Assembly: GCA_017746715.1 (NCBI GenBank)
Contig: JAGHZQ010000053.1
Location: forward strand, 60,310 to 124,309
Source: Cyanobacteria bacterium SBLK
GTDB lineage: Bacteria; Cyanobacteriota; Cyanobacteriia; Cyanobacteriales; Spirulinaceae
Length of the DNA: 64,000 nt
Reading direction: 5' to 3'
Made by a program: the position numbers and the translations under genes
Shown: in pieces, positions 41,448 to 50,235 of the stretch
Layout of the letters: each line of letters starts with the position of its first letter
Position numbering within the stretch: position 1 is the stretch's first letter
The notes under the pieces: model-generated
Told to the model about the DNA's origin: nothing
The model's database searches: none
Seen by the model: only the letters and a program-made list of their open reading frames with translations

Positions 41448-43556
41448 ATGACCGATTCTATTCGTTTTCTCATGTGCGCCCCCGATCATTATGACGTAGA
41501 TTACGTCATCAATCCGTGGATGGAGGGCAATATTCATAAATCGTCCCGCGATCGCGCCGTCGATCAGTGGCACGATCTGTATCGCATTATCAAAGATCGG
41601 GCGATCGTAGATCTCGTCCCAGCGGCAAAAGGCTGGCCGGACATGGTGTTCACCGCAAATGCTGGGTTGGTTTTAGGGAAAAATGTCGTTCTCAGTCGCT
41701 TTTTACACCCAGAACGTCAGGGGGAAGAGCCTTATTTTAAACAATGGTTTGAAGAGAATGGCTATACGGTGTCCGAACTCCCTCAAGATTTGCCTTTTGA
41801 AGGGGCGGGAGATGCCCTTCTAGATCGCGAAGGACGTTGGTTGTGGGCGGGATACGGCTTCCGCACGGAACTCGATTCTCATCCGTTGGTCGCCCAGTGG
41901 TTGGATGTGGAAGTGCTATCGTTGCGTTTGGTGGATCCTCGCTTCTATCATCTCGATACGTGTTTTTGTCCCCTCAGTGGCGGTTATTTACTCTATTATC
42001 CTCCTGCTTTTGATTCTTATTCCAATCATTTAATCGAACGACGGGTCGCACCGGAAAAACGCATCGTTCTCGGAGAAGCCGATGCCGTGAATTTTGGCTG
42101 CAATTCCGTGAATATTAACAATACGGTCATTATGAATAAGGCCAGTGAGGAGTTAAAGCAGCATCTCACGGGTTTGGGTTATGAAGTGGTGGAAACCCCT
42201 CTGACGGAATTTCTGAAAGCTGGCGGGGCGGCAAAGTGCTTGACGTTGCGGACGACAGAACCCGTACGAGAGGAACTTCACGCGGCGATTTCCGTGGAAA
42301 CTCGCACCTTACAAATGCAAGGACACCTCCTCGATGCGGGGATTATGAACCGCGCCTTAGATATTATTGTCGATCGCGGCGGCAGTTTTAAGGTGCTTAA
42401 TTTCAGTTTGGGGGCAGAACGGCAAAGCACCTCGACAGCGGAAGTTCGGGTTTCCGCACCGGACTATGATGTTATGGAAGATATCGTCACCGAATTGATC
42501 GAAATTGGGGCGGTGAATTTGCCCGAAGACGAACGGGATACTAAGTTAGAACCCGTTCCCATGGCAGGGGTTGCACCGGATGATTTCTACGTGACCACTA
42601 TTTATCCCACGGAAGTTCGCATCAAAGGCGCGTGGGTGCGGGTGGAAAATCAGCGCATGGATGGGGCGATCGCAGTACGAGAGACTCCCGAAGGAATTAT
42701 CGCCAAGTGCAAGTTATTGCGAGATTTAGAAGTCGGAGAGACTGTTGTAGTGGGCGTTCAGGGCATCCGTACGGTTCGCAAAGCGGACGATCGCGATCGC
42801 GCTTCTGGAACTGAAGAATTTACCTTTATGGGATCGGGAGTATCCAGCGAACGTCGAGTGGAATTAATCGTCGAGAAAATTGCTTGGGAGTTGCGGCAAA
42901 TTCGCGATCGCGGCGGTAAAGTGGCAGTAACGGCGGGTCCTGTGGTGATTCATACAGGAGGTTCTCAACACCTCGCCCGTCTTATTCGCGAGGGATACGT
43001 GCAAGCGTTACTCGGGGGCAATGCGATCGCGGTCCACGATATCGAACAATCTCTCATGGGGACTTCTCTGGGGGTAGATATGCAGCAGGGGATCGCGGTT
43101 CGTGGAGGACACCGACACCATTTAAAAACCATCAATATCGTCCGTCGTTATGGCAGTATTACCAAGGCGGTAGAAGAGGGCATCATTACCAAAGGGGTGA
43201 TGTATGAATGCGTCAAAAATAATGTTCCTTTTAGTTTGGCGGGATCCATTCGCGATGATGGACCTTTACCCGACACTCACATGGATTTGATTAAGGCACA
43301 GGAGGATTATTCGCGGCTGTTGGAAGGGGTGGAAATGATTCTCATGCTATCTACCATGTTGCACTCTATTGGTGTGGGAAATATGACTCCAGCCGGGGTA
43401 AAAATGGTCTGCGTCGATATTAATCCTGCTGTTGTGACTAAGTTAAGCGATCGCGGTTCTGTGGAGTCTGTGGGCATTGTGACGGATGTGGGTTTATTCC
43501 TCAGTTTGTTGGTCAAACAATTGGAACTCTTAACCAGTCCTTATTTGGTTGGGTAA
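41448..43556 (+). CDS. argZ: Arginine dihydrolase / ornithine cyclodeaminase-like bifunctional enzyme
   Basis: Breaks arginine to ornithine, CO2 and two ammonia (ArgZ in Synechocystis), or on to proline (AgrE in Anabaena); it drains arginine from cyanophycin, the nitrogen store. 702 residues. The N-terminal guanidine-group domain (1-280) has Glu118 (FEGAGDALL), His168 (FYHLDTC) and the nucleophile Cys264 (GGAAKCLTL), matching the residue numbers I recall for the family. The middle (290-370) and C-terminal (to 700) parts form the LOR/SDH-type domain with an NAD-like pocket. It stands alone, not in the nif island but fitting the diazotroph's nitrogen economy. Confidence 0.92.
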   Translation: MTDSIRFLMCAPDHYDVDYVINPWMEGNIHKSSRDRAVDQWHDLYRIIKDRAIVDLVPAAKGWPDMVFTANAGLVLGKNVVLSRFLHPERQGEEPYFKQWFEENGYTVSELPQDLPFEGAGDALLDREGRWLWAGYGFRTELDSHPLVAQWLDVEVLSLRLVDPRFYHLDTCFCPLSGGYLLYYPPAFDSYSNHLIERRVAPEKRIVLGEADAVNFGCNSVNINNTVIMNKASEELKQHLTGLGYEVVETPLTEFLKAGGAAKCLTLRTTEPVREELHAAISVETRTLQMQGHLLDAGIMNRALDIIVDRGGSFKVLNFSLGAERQSTSTAEVRVSAPDYDVMEDIVTELIEIGAVNLPEDERDTKLEPVPMAGVAPDDFYVTTIYPTEVRIKGAWVRVENQRMDGAIAVRETPEGIIAKCKLLRDLEVGETVVVGVQGIRTVRKADDRDRASGTEEFTFMGSGVSSERRVELIVEKIAWELRQIRDRGGKVAVTAGPVVIHTGGSQHLARLIREGYVQALLGGNAIAVHDIEQSLMGTSLGVDMQQGIAVRGGHRHHLKTINIVRRYGSITKAVEEGIITKGVMYECVKNNVPFSLAGSIRDDGPLPDTHMDLIKAQEDYSRLLEGVEMILMLSTMLHSIGVGNMTPAGVKMVCVDINPAVVTKLSDRGSVESVGIVTDVGLFLSLLVKQLELLTSPYLVG

Positions 43557-43574
43557 TTATAATTTGAGAGTATG

Positions 43575-43604
43575 GCGATCGCTTTTCTCGAGGCGATCGC
43601 TTTT
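43575..43604 (+). terminator. HIP1-built hairpin terminator after argZ
   Basis: Two GCGATCGC octamers (43575-43582 and 43593-43600) can pair as an 8-bp stem with a 10-nt loop, followed by TTTT. It also abuts the end of the disrupted minus-strand gene at 43603. Confidence 0.55.
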
Positions 43605-43870
43605 ATGTTGAGAGGGTGCGGGGGCGATCGTTAATGGGGAAAGCATTTAAAAATAAAAACAAAATTTCAAGGGGAGAGAGGGGAGGACTGGGAATCATAA
43701 AATCATCGTGACCGGGATGAATATGAAAGCGCATTCCGCGTTCTTCATTGCGATGATTGGGGAGATTCAAATCAAATCGGAGAAATTGCACGGAATAGTT
43801 TTCAGGAAAACGAATCTCGAAATTAAACCCAAGAATTTCTATAAATTTTTGGCTTTCATCGATCAAAATA

Positions 43871-44925
43871 AGTAGATATTCGAAATTAATTGCAGATGTA
43901 GTAAAATTAGAAAAAACAGACAAAGCAGTCATGGAAAAGTTAGCAAGAGAAACCCAAAAACTACTGTGGCGGATTTATCGAGAAAGTGAATCATATCAAG
44001 TGAGGCGACGAGCACATGGAGTATTATTGAGATATGAGGGTTGGAGTATTAGTCAAATCGCAACCATATTTAATGTGAGCAAAAGAATTGTAAGTTATTG
44101 GTGGAAAGAATGGAAAGAGAGAAAATTAGTCAGTTTATATGCACGGAAAGGAAAGGGGAGAAAATCTCTCTTGAATAACGAGCAAAAAGAACAGGTCAAA
44201 CAATGGGCAAAACAAACTCCGAGAAATTTAAAGAAGGTTTTAGAAAAAATCCAAGAAGAATGGGGAATAACAATGAGTAAACAGACATTGAAAAGAGCAT
44301 TGAAATTTTTAAAAATGACATGGAAAAGAATGAGAAAAGATGTTGCTAATCCTCCAGAACCAGAAGAATACAAAAGGAAAAAAGAAGAGTTAGAAAATTT
44401 AAAAGAGCGAGAAAGGCAAGGTGAAATCGAAATTAGATACCTTGATGAAGTTGGATTTTGTCTAGAACCCTATATTCCTTATGCTTGGCAGGAAATAGGG
44501 GAAACACTCTTCCTGAAAAGTCAGAAAAGCCGACGTTTTAATATTCTCGGACTCTTGGGAAAATCCAATCAATTAGATTCTTATCTTTGGAATTGCTCAA
44601 TTGATAGTGAGATTGTTGTGGCTTGTATCGATGATTTTTGTAAGCGGGTAACAAAAAAGACATTCATTGTTATGGATCTGGCTTCAATTCACACCAGCAA
44701 AAGTTTGTTTGGGAAGTTAGAAGAGTGGCGAGCGCAGAACCTAGAAATCTTTTGGTTACCAAGGAGTTCGCCGAAACTCAATCTCATTGAAATTTTATGG
44801 CGATTTATCAAATATCAATGGCTCAAACCCAAGGATTATGAGAGTTTGGAGACTCTTAAGGTGGCTGTTGAGCAGATTCTCCGGTGTTTTGGCACTGACT
44901 ATGCAATTAATTTTGTCTAGCTACT
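43871..44925 (+). mobile_element. IS630-family insertion sequence
   Basis: 1055 bp flanked by TA duplications (43869-43870 and 44926-44927), as is normal for IS630. Imperfect terminal inverted repeats of 24 bp: left 43871-43894, right 44902-44925, 20 of 24 matching; both start AGTAG and end with the 12-mer AAATTAATTGCA. One complete transposase gene lies inside and its stop is within the right repeat. The element interrupts a minus-strand gene. Confidence 0.93.
43931..44920 (+). CDS. IS630-family transposase
   Basis: 329 residues, full length. The N-terminal 110 residues are a double HTH ('GWSISQIATIFNVSKRIVSYWWKEW'). The catalytic part has Asp in 'IRYLDEVGF', Asp in 'FIVMDLASIHTS' (usually DNASIH; here Leu replaces Asn), and Glu in 'SPKLNLIEILWRFIK', so the DDE triad is intact. 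It cuts and pastes at TA. It appears potentially active; there is no frameshift. Confidence 0.93.
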   Translation: MEKLARETQKLLWRIYRESESYQVRRRAHGVLLRYEGWSISQIATIFNVSKRIVSYWWKEWKERKLVSLYARKGKGRKSLLNNEQKEQVKQWAKQTPRNLKKVLEKIQEEWGITMSKQTLKRALKFLKMTWKRMRKDVANPPEPEEYKRKKEELENLKERERQGEIEIRYLDEVGFCLEPYIPYAWQEIGETLFLKSQKSRRFNILGLLGKSNQLDSYLWNCSIDSEIVVACIDDFCKRVTKKTFIVMDLASIHTSKSLFGKLEEWRAQNLEIFWLPRSSPKLNLIEILWRFIKYQWLKPKDYESLETLKVAVEQILRCFGTDYAINFV

Positions 44926-45221
44926 TAGCAAAATCAAACCAACAACCATCCCGTTCAAAATGAGGAATCTCTTTGCGGCGTTTAAAATTGCGCTGTCCTC
45001 CGGTAATTTCAAAGACATTTTTACCTTGTTCTTCTATTTTCCTGCATTTCAAAAGATTATGAATTTCTTGCGGTGGCGTTTTTAAAATACCATTACTGGC
45101 AGCACGAGTGAGGGATCGTAAGATTTTTTTGCGTAATGCGGTTGCTTGTTTAAATTTGAGTTGCGGTATTGTGGATAAAACGCGATCTTGTATGATTTCG
45201 CAAGTCTCGTCCCACGATATT

Positions 45222-45812
45222 TTATCTTGTGACAATTAAATCCCCCCGATCTAAAAGAATTAACCATTCGCCATATTCGGGATCGGATGGTAATTGATTT
45301 TGTTCGGCGAGTTCGATAATTTCTTGGTGAGAATATCCTAGATGTTTGCTGAGGGATTCTAATCTAATTTTGATTTCTTCATCCGTGAGATATTCTGCAC
45401 CGATCGCAGCCGTATAGGTTCGCGATCGCAGCCAACTCAATAAATTAGGTGCATTCTCGCGCATGATTGCCGCAGAAGCAAAAGATAAGATAAAAACACC
45501 GCCTTGTTTCGTTTCCAAATGACTCCGAAAACGATCTAAAATTTGCCAGTCTTTTGCTTCCCAAAAGTCAAGTTCCCAAAGGATGAGATAACGATCGGAA
45601 GAGTTCTCAATTTGTTTGATAAGTTCGCTAACACCTTTTGTTGCCGAGATTGTTCTAATTTCTTGTTCTAGAAAGATTTCTAAACCTTCTTGAACCTCCT
45701 CGACAGTTTCTTCGATCTCTGGCGAAGGAACGATCAGAACAGACCAAATATTGCGATCGGGCTGCGAGTCAACCCGTTGTAAAAATTCATCAATACAAAT
45801 CGATTTAGGCAT
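45222..45812 (-). CDS. Degenerate ATPase-like (STAND-type) partner protein
   Basis: 196 residues with no P-loop. The central stretch 'LILWELDFWEAKDWQILDRFRSHLETKQGGVFILSFASAAIMRENAPNLLSW' is like the second half of STAND/AAA ATPases found in cyanobacterial TPR signalling proteins ('LNxxRDxLxxxPGPVVLWLPxxALRRLxxxAPDFWSW'), read from memory of the pattern. So it may be a nucleotide-free partner of the neighbouring ATPase. Five bases separate it from that gene's stop, and its own end overlaps the next gene by 14 nt. Function unknown. Confidence 0.6.
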   Translation of the reverse strand: MPKSICIDEFLQRVDSQPDRNIWSVLIVPSPEIEETVEEVQEGLEIFLEQEIRTISATKGVSELIKQIENSSDRYLILWELDFWEAKDWQILDRFRSHLETKQGGVFILSFASAAIMRENAPNLLSWLRSRTYTAAIGAEYLTDEEIKIRLESLSKHLGYSHQEIIELAEQNQLPSDPEYGEWLILLDRGDLIVTR

Positions 45813-45817
45813 TGATT

Positions 45818-47056
45818 TTAGTTCTCTACTTTGACTTGGTGAATGAGAGGTTCGAGGGTAGGATGAACGGCATAGCGTTTTTTAGGTTTCCAGTATTCTA
45901 AGATGCGACAACTCACTAACAGTCTAACATCTTTTTCCGTTCTCAGTAAAAATTGACCTGTTTCGGCAACTTGTTTTAATATTTTCATTTCTTCGTCAGT
46001 CACGCCGAGTAATTGGGTTTGACCAAAGGAGTCTGCAACAGTTTGAACGTGATGTTCTTGTAATGTTTCTTCTCCTGTTATATAAACTTCTTCAATGGCA
46101 GATTGAGTTAAATTAATTAAATCTCGTAAGACTCCGCCAGAGTAGTAGATAAGACTAAAAATTGCTGATTTTTCAATAAAATCGTCAGAGCTACGAGTTT
46201 TTAGAATTTGTATAAAAAATGCAATAGATTCACCATTATTGACTGTATTAAAACATGGTTGGTAATGTGTGATAGACTCAAAGCGATCTCGATAGCTACT
46301 ATAGACAATTCCTAAAGGAGAAGCTAAAACCGAACCGATTCCTATCCGAGAAATTGTTTGCATATCGGTAGTTACTAATTTAGAAAAAGTTTCGGGATTA
46401 CTCAGTCTATCTAAACTATCGAGTAATAATACAATTTGAATGTAATCCTTTTTTGCTGTTTCATAAAGCATATTAATGGCTTGAACCAGTTGATTATATT
46501 TTTGGTTGTTATCTGATTTTGGATTCAGAATACCTTCATGTTCAATTGGTTCTGTTTTAACAGCAGGTCTTAAAGGGTCGGGTCTTGGTATACCGAGAGG
46601 ATAAGTGTTTGTATCTGATGTAGAATCTTGAGGTATTGGTCTGTATTCGATATAGCCATAAACCAGATTATTAATTAATCTAATATTCTTCTGAGTTTCT
46701 CTATTATTTTCATCTTTGAACAACTGAGCCAAAGCAAGACCTACGATCGCCAGCAGAGTTCCCGGTTTCATTTCAGCAAAGGGTGCATATAAGCTCACAT
46801 CGACATAAACCGCGTGAATATCTTCAATCTCATTCAAGCGATCGCGGGCGACCAATAATTGCGTTGTTTTTCCCGATCCTACCGTACCGACTAATAAATG
46901 CACTGAATTCGGGCGCAAAGCAAGGCGATCGGCGAGAGTATCCGCGATCGCACCTCTCGGTTGTTGGACGTAATACCCTCGATCTAATGCTTCTTGAGGG
47001 TTGGCACTCCCTGCAAAGGCGGCCATTTTGTTGCGAAAGAACTCGAGTCGGTTCAT
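45818..47056 (-). CDS. P-loop ATPase of a three-gene operon
   Basis: 412 residues. Walker A GTVGSGKT (57-64), Walker B 'IVLLLDSLDRL' with Asp213, sensor region 'SRIGIGSVLASPLGIVY' and a winged-helix tail ('EEMKILKQVAETGQFLLRTEKDVRLLVSCRILEYW', about 350-390), the plan of ORC/KAP-type AAA ATPases. A disordered loop of about 50 residues (140-180, proline and serine rich) sits within the domain. It leads an operon with the ATPase-like partner and the split gene. Anti-phage or genome-maintenance roles are typical of such neighbourhoods, but nothing here proves it. Confidence 0.75.
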   Translation of the reverse strand: MNRLEFFRNKMAAFAGSANPQEALDRGYYVQQPRGAIADTLADRLALRPNSVHLLVGTVGSGKTTQLLVARDRLNEIEDIHAVYVDVSLYAPFAEMKPGTLLAIVGLALAQLFKDENNRETQKNIRLINNLVYGYIEYRPIPQDSTSDTNTYPLGIPRPDPLRPAVKTEPIEHEGILNPKSDNNQKYNQLVQAINMLYETAKKDYIQIVLLLDSLDRLSNPETFSKLVTTDMQTISRIGIGSVLASPLGIVYSSYRDRFESITHYQPCFNTVNNGESIAFFIQILKTRSSDDFIEKSAIFSLIYYSGGVLRDLINLTQSAIEEVYITGEETLQEHHVQTVADSFGQTQLLGVTDEEMKILKQVAETGQFLLRTEKDVRLLVSCRILEYWKPKKRYAVHPTLEPLIHQVKVEN

Positions 47057-47168
47057 CAGTCATATTCTCCAGATATCTCGTACTGTATCAAACACTCAAA
47101 CCTTTTGATAGGAAGATTGAGAGATAAGCATTCCTTGGGAGGCGATAACGGCGTTAATATAGCTAAAA

Positions 47169-48593
47169 ATGTTATCGAGTTTGGCGATCGCCTCGCGTGC
47201 TATGTTTTCTTCTGAATCTAAACTAAACGAGTCTATATTAAATCGCCTCAACGAAATTGAAGGTTTGCAAATCGATCGCAACCCCGATCCTGCATCCACA
47301 GACTTTGGCGGCATGATTCGAGGTCGAGTACAAGCGATCGCCAAACCGACGAGTATCGATGCGATCGCCGCCCTCGTTACAATGGCCAACCAAGGACATT
47401 TTGCCTTAATTCCCCGTGCTTGCGGTTGGAGTCAAAGCGGACAATCTATCCCTCAAGATGGTATTAGCATCGATATGCGGGGCTTGAAGGGCATTAAAAT
47501 AGATGGAGATCGCGGTATTGTCCATTGTGGCGGCGGGGTCTCTTGGCGAGAATTGATTGCTGAAACCGGACCCCAAGGATGGATGCCCGAGGTACACCCT
47601 TTTAATCTCGATTTAAGTATCGGCGGTACTCTTTCGGCGGGGGGAATGGGGAGTACGGGTCATCGCTACGGAATGGCTTTATCTTCTGTGGAGTCTGCGA
47701 TCGTGGTGACTGGATCGGGGGAAAGGGTGGAAACCAGTGCAAAAGTTCGACCGGAAGTCTTGGAAGCCGTACTGGGAGGAGTGGGACAATTTGGCTTGAT
47801 TTGCGCGATCGCCCTCCGTCTCAGACCCATTCTTCCTCGTCTGAGAACTTGGTTTTTATTGTATGACGATTTGCCAAAAATGCTTGCAGACGAACGAATA
47901 TTAAGTTTGCAACCTTGGTGTACGCATCTAGAAGGCTATACTTCCGCCGCCTTTCAAGGGGTCAAATTAAACGGCGATCGCCAAGAGAGAATTCCTTTTG
48001 CACGGTGGTTCTACGGATTGCAAATCTCTGAAGAATATACCCCCGGATCGGAAGTGGAAGCAAGCACTCGTTTAAAGGAACTAAACTATCGAGAACTTTT
48101 GCACGTTCAAGATGACGAAGCGATCGCCCATGCTTCTCGCTATGATTCGCGGTTTGAGATGATGAAAGGCATGGGTTTATGGGAACAACCCCATCCTTGG
48201 CTCGAGTGTCTGCTTCCCTATGAGAAAGCCATGGAATTGTTACCTCAAATTATATCGCAACTTCCCCTCTCTCTCGGAGATGGACATCGAATTATGCCAC
48301 TAACCAATGTTCCTCACCCTCGCTTCTCCATGCAGCCTGATGGCGATTTAGCGATTGTGTTTGCTATCCTCTCTACTATACATCCTACCGCGCTGAATTC
48401 TGCCCTCAAATCCCTGCAAAATATTCACCAACAACTGATTGAGGCAGGAGGTAAACGTTATTTATCCGGTTGGTTATTCGAGCCAAATGAAGCGACATGG
48501 CGACAACATTATGGCATTGAATACGAAGCATGGCAATCTCGAAAGCGATCGCTCGATCCCAATGGCGTGTTACGATCGTATTTGCTTCCTTGA
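47169..48593 (+). CDS. FAD-linked oxidoreductase, cytokinin dehydrogenase-like
   Basis: 474 residues (or 463 from ATG 47202). FAD-binding PCMH domain at the N-terminus: 'AIAKPTSIDAIAALVTMANQGHFALIPRACGWSQSGQS' and 'LSIGGTLSAGGMGSTGHRYGMALSSVES'. The C-terminus 'GIEYEAWQSRKRSLDPNGVLRSYLLP' is the cytokinin dehydrogenase-like end. The histidine for covalent FAD seen in plant enzymes is not obvious. It is divergent from the ATPase operon (112-bp gap) and converges on the nuclease gene (7 bp), so it is sandwiched between two defence-like operons. Natural substrate unknown. Confidence 0.85.
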   Translation: MLSSLAIASRAMFSSESKLNESILNRLNEIEGLQIDRNPDPASTDFGGMIRGRVQAIAKPTSIDAIAALVTMANQGHFALIPRACGWSQSGQSIPQDGISIDMRGLKGIKIDGDRGIVHCGGGVSWRELIAETGPQGWMPEVHPFNLDLSIGGTLSAGGMGSTGHRYGMALSSVESAIVVTGSGERVETSAKVRPEVLEAVLGGVGQFGLICAIALRLRPILPRLRTWFLLYDDLPKMLADERILSLQPWCTHLEGYTSAAFQGVKLNGDRQERIPFARWFYGLQISEEYTPGSEVEASTRLKELNYRELLHVQDDEAIAHASRYDSRFEMMKGMGLWEQPHPWLECLLPYEKAMELLPQIISQLPLSLGDGHRIMPLTNVPHPRFSMQPDGDLAIVFAILSTIHPTALNSALKSLQNIHQQLIEAGGKRYLSGWLFEPNEATWRQHYGIEYEAWQSRKRSLDPNGVLRSYLLP

Positions 48594-48600
48594 AAATCCC

Positions 48601-50235
48601 TCAATACGAGTTCTCAACGGGTAAATCTCGTAAAAAATAAAAGCGATCTCCCCTCCACTCTTTCCCCTTCTCTCGCCCTAAATATCCGGTTAACGGGGAG
48701 GAAAGTTCAATCAGAATATTATACATTTGTTGTTCGTTTAAGTTATAAGATGAATACAAATGAGTATAAATTCCCTTTAATGCAACAAATTCGATTAAGT
48801 TTTGTTTCGTTTGCTTGACAATTTCGACAAATTGAGAGCGTATTTTTAATTCGGCGAGAATGCGATCGCAATATTCATTGACTTTCGTATCTGCTGCTTC
48901 CCCAAATGGTTCTCTTTCCAAGCAAGTTTTGAAGGTTAATAAATCAATTGTACCGGGAAATGCGGCTTTGAGTTGCACTAATTTTTCTAGCGTTTCCGGA
49001 CGAATCACATTCATTTTATGATTGAGTGTTGTTTGTTCTGTGTGAGATGTTAGCTCTCCCGCAGCAAAGATAATTTTGATACAAGACTCATAGCAATCGG
49101 GTAATATTTTATAGCCCAATTCTATCAGTTGTCCAGCAGTTTTTGAGGGAACTTTTTCGGTTTTTGTAGCTTTGCATTCACCGACGACAGGATAAGGTTT
49201 TTCTGCGTAAAAATCTAATCCTCCCGATCCTCCTGTTGTTTCCGGATCGAGACTGGCTTTTGAGTTTTCGTTGGAGTTACTAAAGCCGAGGAATATCAAA
49301 CTTTTGCGAACTAATCTTTCAAATTCGTGACCGTTGCTGGAGTTGCCAATTTTTACGATGTTATCAATCCATTCTAAATCATTGTTCTCATGTTTAATCG
49401 AAGTTATTGGAGGTGCGATCGCAGGTTGGGGAGGAGGAGATACAGGAGGAGTTGGAGATGCGATCGCAGGATTGGAAGGAGGAGAAATTGGCGAATCCGA
49501 AGAGACGGGTTTGGGTTTGGGAGGGGTAGGAATAAAGTCAAAGGGATTAACAATAGATTGGCGATCGCGAGGATCGGTTTCATTTTGTCGCATTGTTTTT
49601 GGTTGCTGGGTTCGCGAATGGGGAAAATTGGTTTGTCCTTCATCGAGTAGGCGATCGAGGTCTTTTTCTTGAGGTTGTAGAGGTGCTGGAATTTGTCGCG
49701 TTTCAATACGTTTGCATTCTTGGGAGAATGCTTCATCATCGAACACGGGATGAGAGTTTGCGATCGCGAGGGGTTGAGAGAGTCCCGCAATTTTTCCTAG
49801 TTTGTTTTCTGCATCGGAGATGGAAGGATAAGCGATCGCTTCGGGAAGTTCATAAACGCGCAAATAAGCCAAAAAGAGATAGGATGAATGAGATAAAGTA
49901 TTTTCTAATGCGGCTTTTGTCCATATGGTTAATTGCGGTAATATCTTGAGTTCTTCTAGGTTACTAAAAATTTCACATTTTTCGCATTTTGCCCATGATT
50001 TGAGAGAAATTGTATCAGCAGCAGGTTGTTTGAGAACCTCATTCGCTGTTTCGAGAAAATCGGGTTTGTAGTATTCTTTTTGAGCGCGATCGGCTATAAA
50101 ATTCACAGGATATAAGGCAAATTCTCGCCCCGGACGTAAAGACATTCGAGACATTGCGAGAATTGTTTGATTTTTTAATAATGCTTCTATATCCGGAGTC
50201 GGCAAATAGAGAGCAATGCGTAATTGTTTAGTCAT
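48601..50235 (-). CDS. DUF1802 domain plus PD-(D/E)XK nuclease fusion
   Basis: 544 residues. Residues 1-140 match DUF1802 by eye ('PDIEALLKNQTILAMSRM', 'FALYPV', 'LKSWAKCEK', 'LTIWTKAALE', 'LFLAYLRVYELPEAIAYP'). Residues 225-280 are a proline-rich linker. Residues 295-430 are a restriction-endonuclease-like domain with Glu304 (GHEFERLV), Asp341 (GGSGGLDFYAEK) and Glu353-x-Lys355 (VVGECKATK), the PD-(D/E)XK core of Mrr-type nucleases. The tail (430-544) is helical. Its ATG shares one base with the stop of the ATPase gene (TAATG), implying coupled translation. Likely the effector of the operon. Confidence 0.8.
   Translation of the reverse strand: MTKQLRIALYLPTPDIEALLKNQTILAMSRMSLRPGREFALYPVNFIADRAQKEYYKPDFLETANEVLKQPAADTISLKSWAKCEKCEIFSNLEELKILPQLTIWTKAALENTLSHSSYLFLAYLRVYELPEAIAYPSISDAENKLGKIAGLSQPLAIANSHPVFDDEAFSQECKRIETRQIPAPLQPQEKDLDRLLDEGQTNFPHSRTQQPKTMRQNETDPRDRQSIVNPFDFIPTPPKPKPVSSDSPISPPSNPAIASPTPPVSPPPQPAIAPPITSIKHENNDLEWIDNIVKIGNSSNGHEFERLVRKSLIFLGFSNSNENSKASLDPETTGGSGGLDFYAEKPYPVVGECKATKTEKVPSKTAGQLIELGYKILPDCYESCIKIIFAAGELTSHTEQTTLNHKMNVIRPETLEKLVQLKAAFPGTIDLLTFKTCLEREPFGEAADTKVNEYCDRILAELKIRSQFVEIVKQTKQNLIEFVALKGIYTHLYSSYNLNEQQMYNILIELSSPLTGYLGREKGKEWRGDRFYFLRDLPVENSY

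Larger units (their letters stand above)
43603..45235 (-). pseudogene. Gene split in two by an IS630-type insertion
   Basis: The 5' half is 44928-45235 and the 3' half 43603-43870, with the insertion between them. Removing the element and one TA joins the halves in the same frame, giving 191 residues: '...FERDGCWFDFA' continues as 'ILIDESQKFIEILGF...'. The C-terminal part, 'FDLNLPNHRNEERGMRFHIHPG' followed by 'SPLEIL', looks like a conserved cyanobacterial module with a histidine-rich core. It begins 14 nt inside the end of the upstream gene at 45222, so it was the third gene of a tight operon. As the sequence stands, only the truncated N-terminal 104 residues can be made. Confidence 0.85.
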
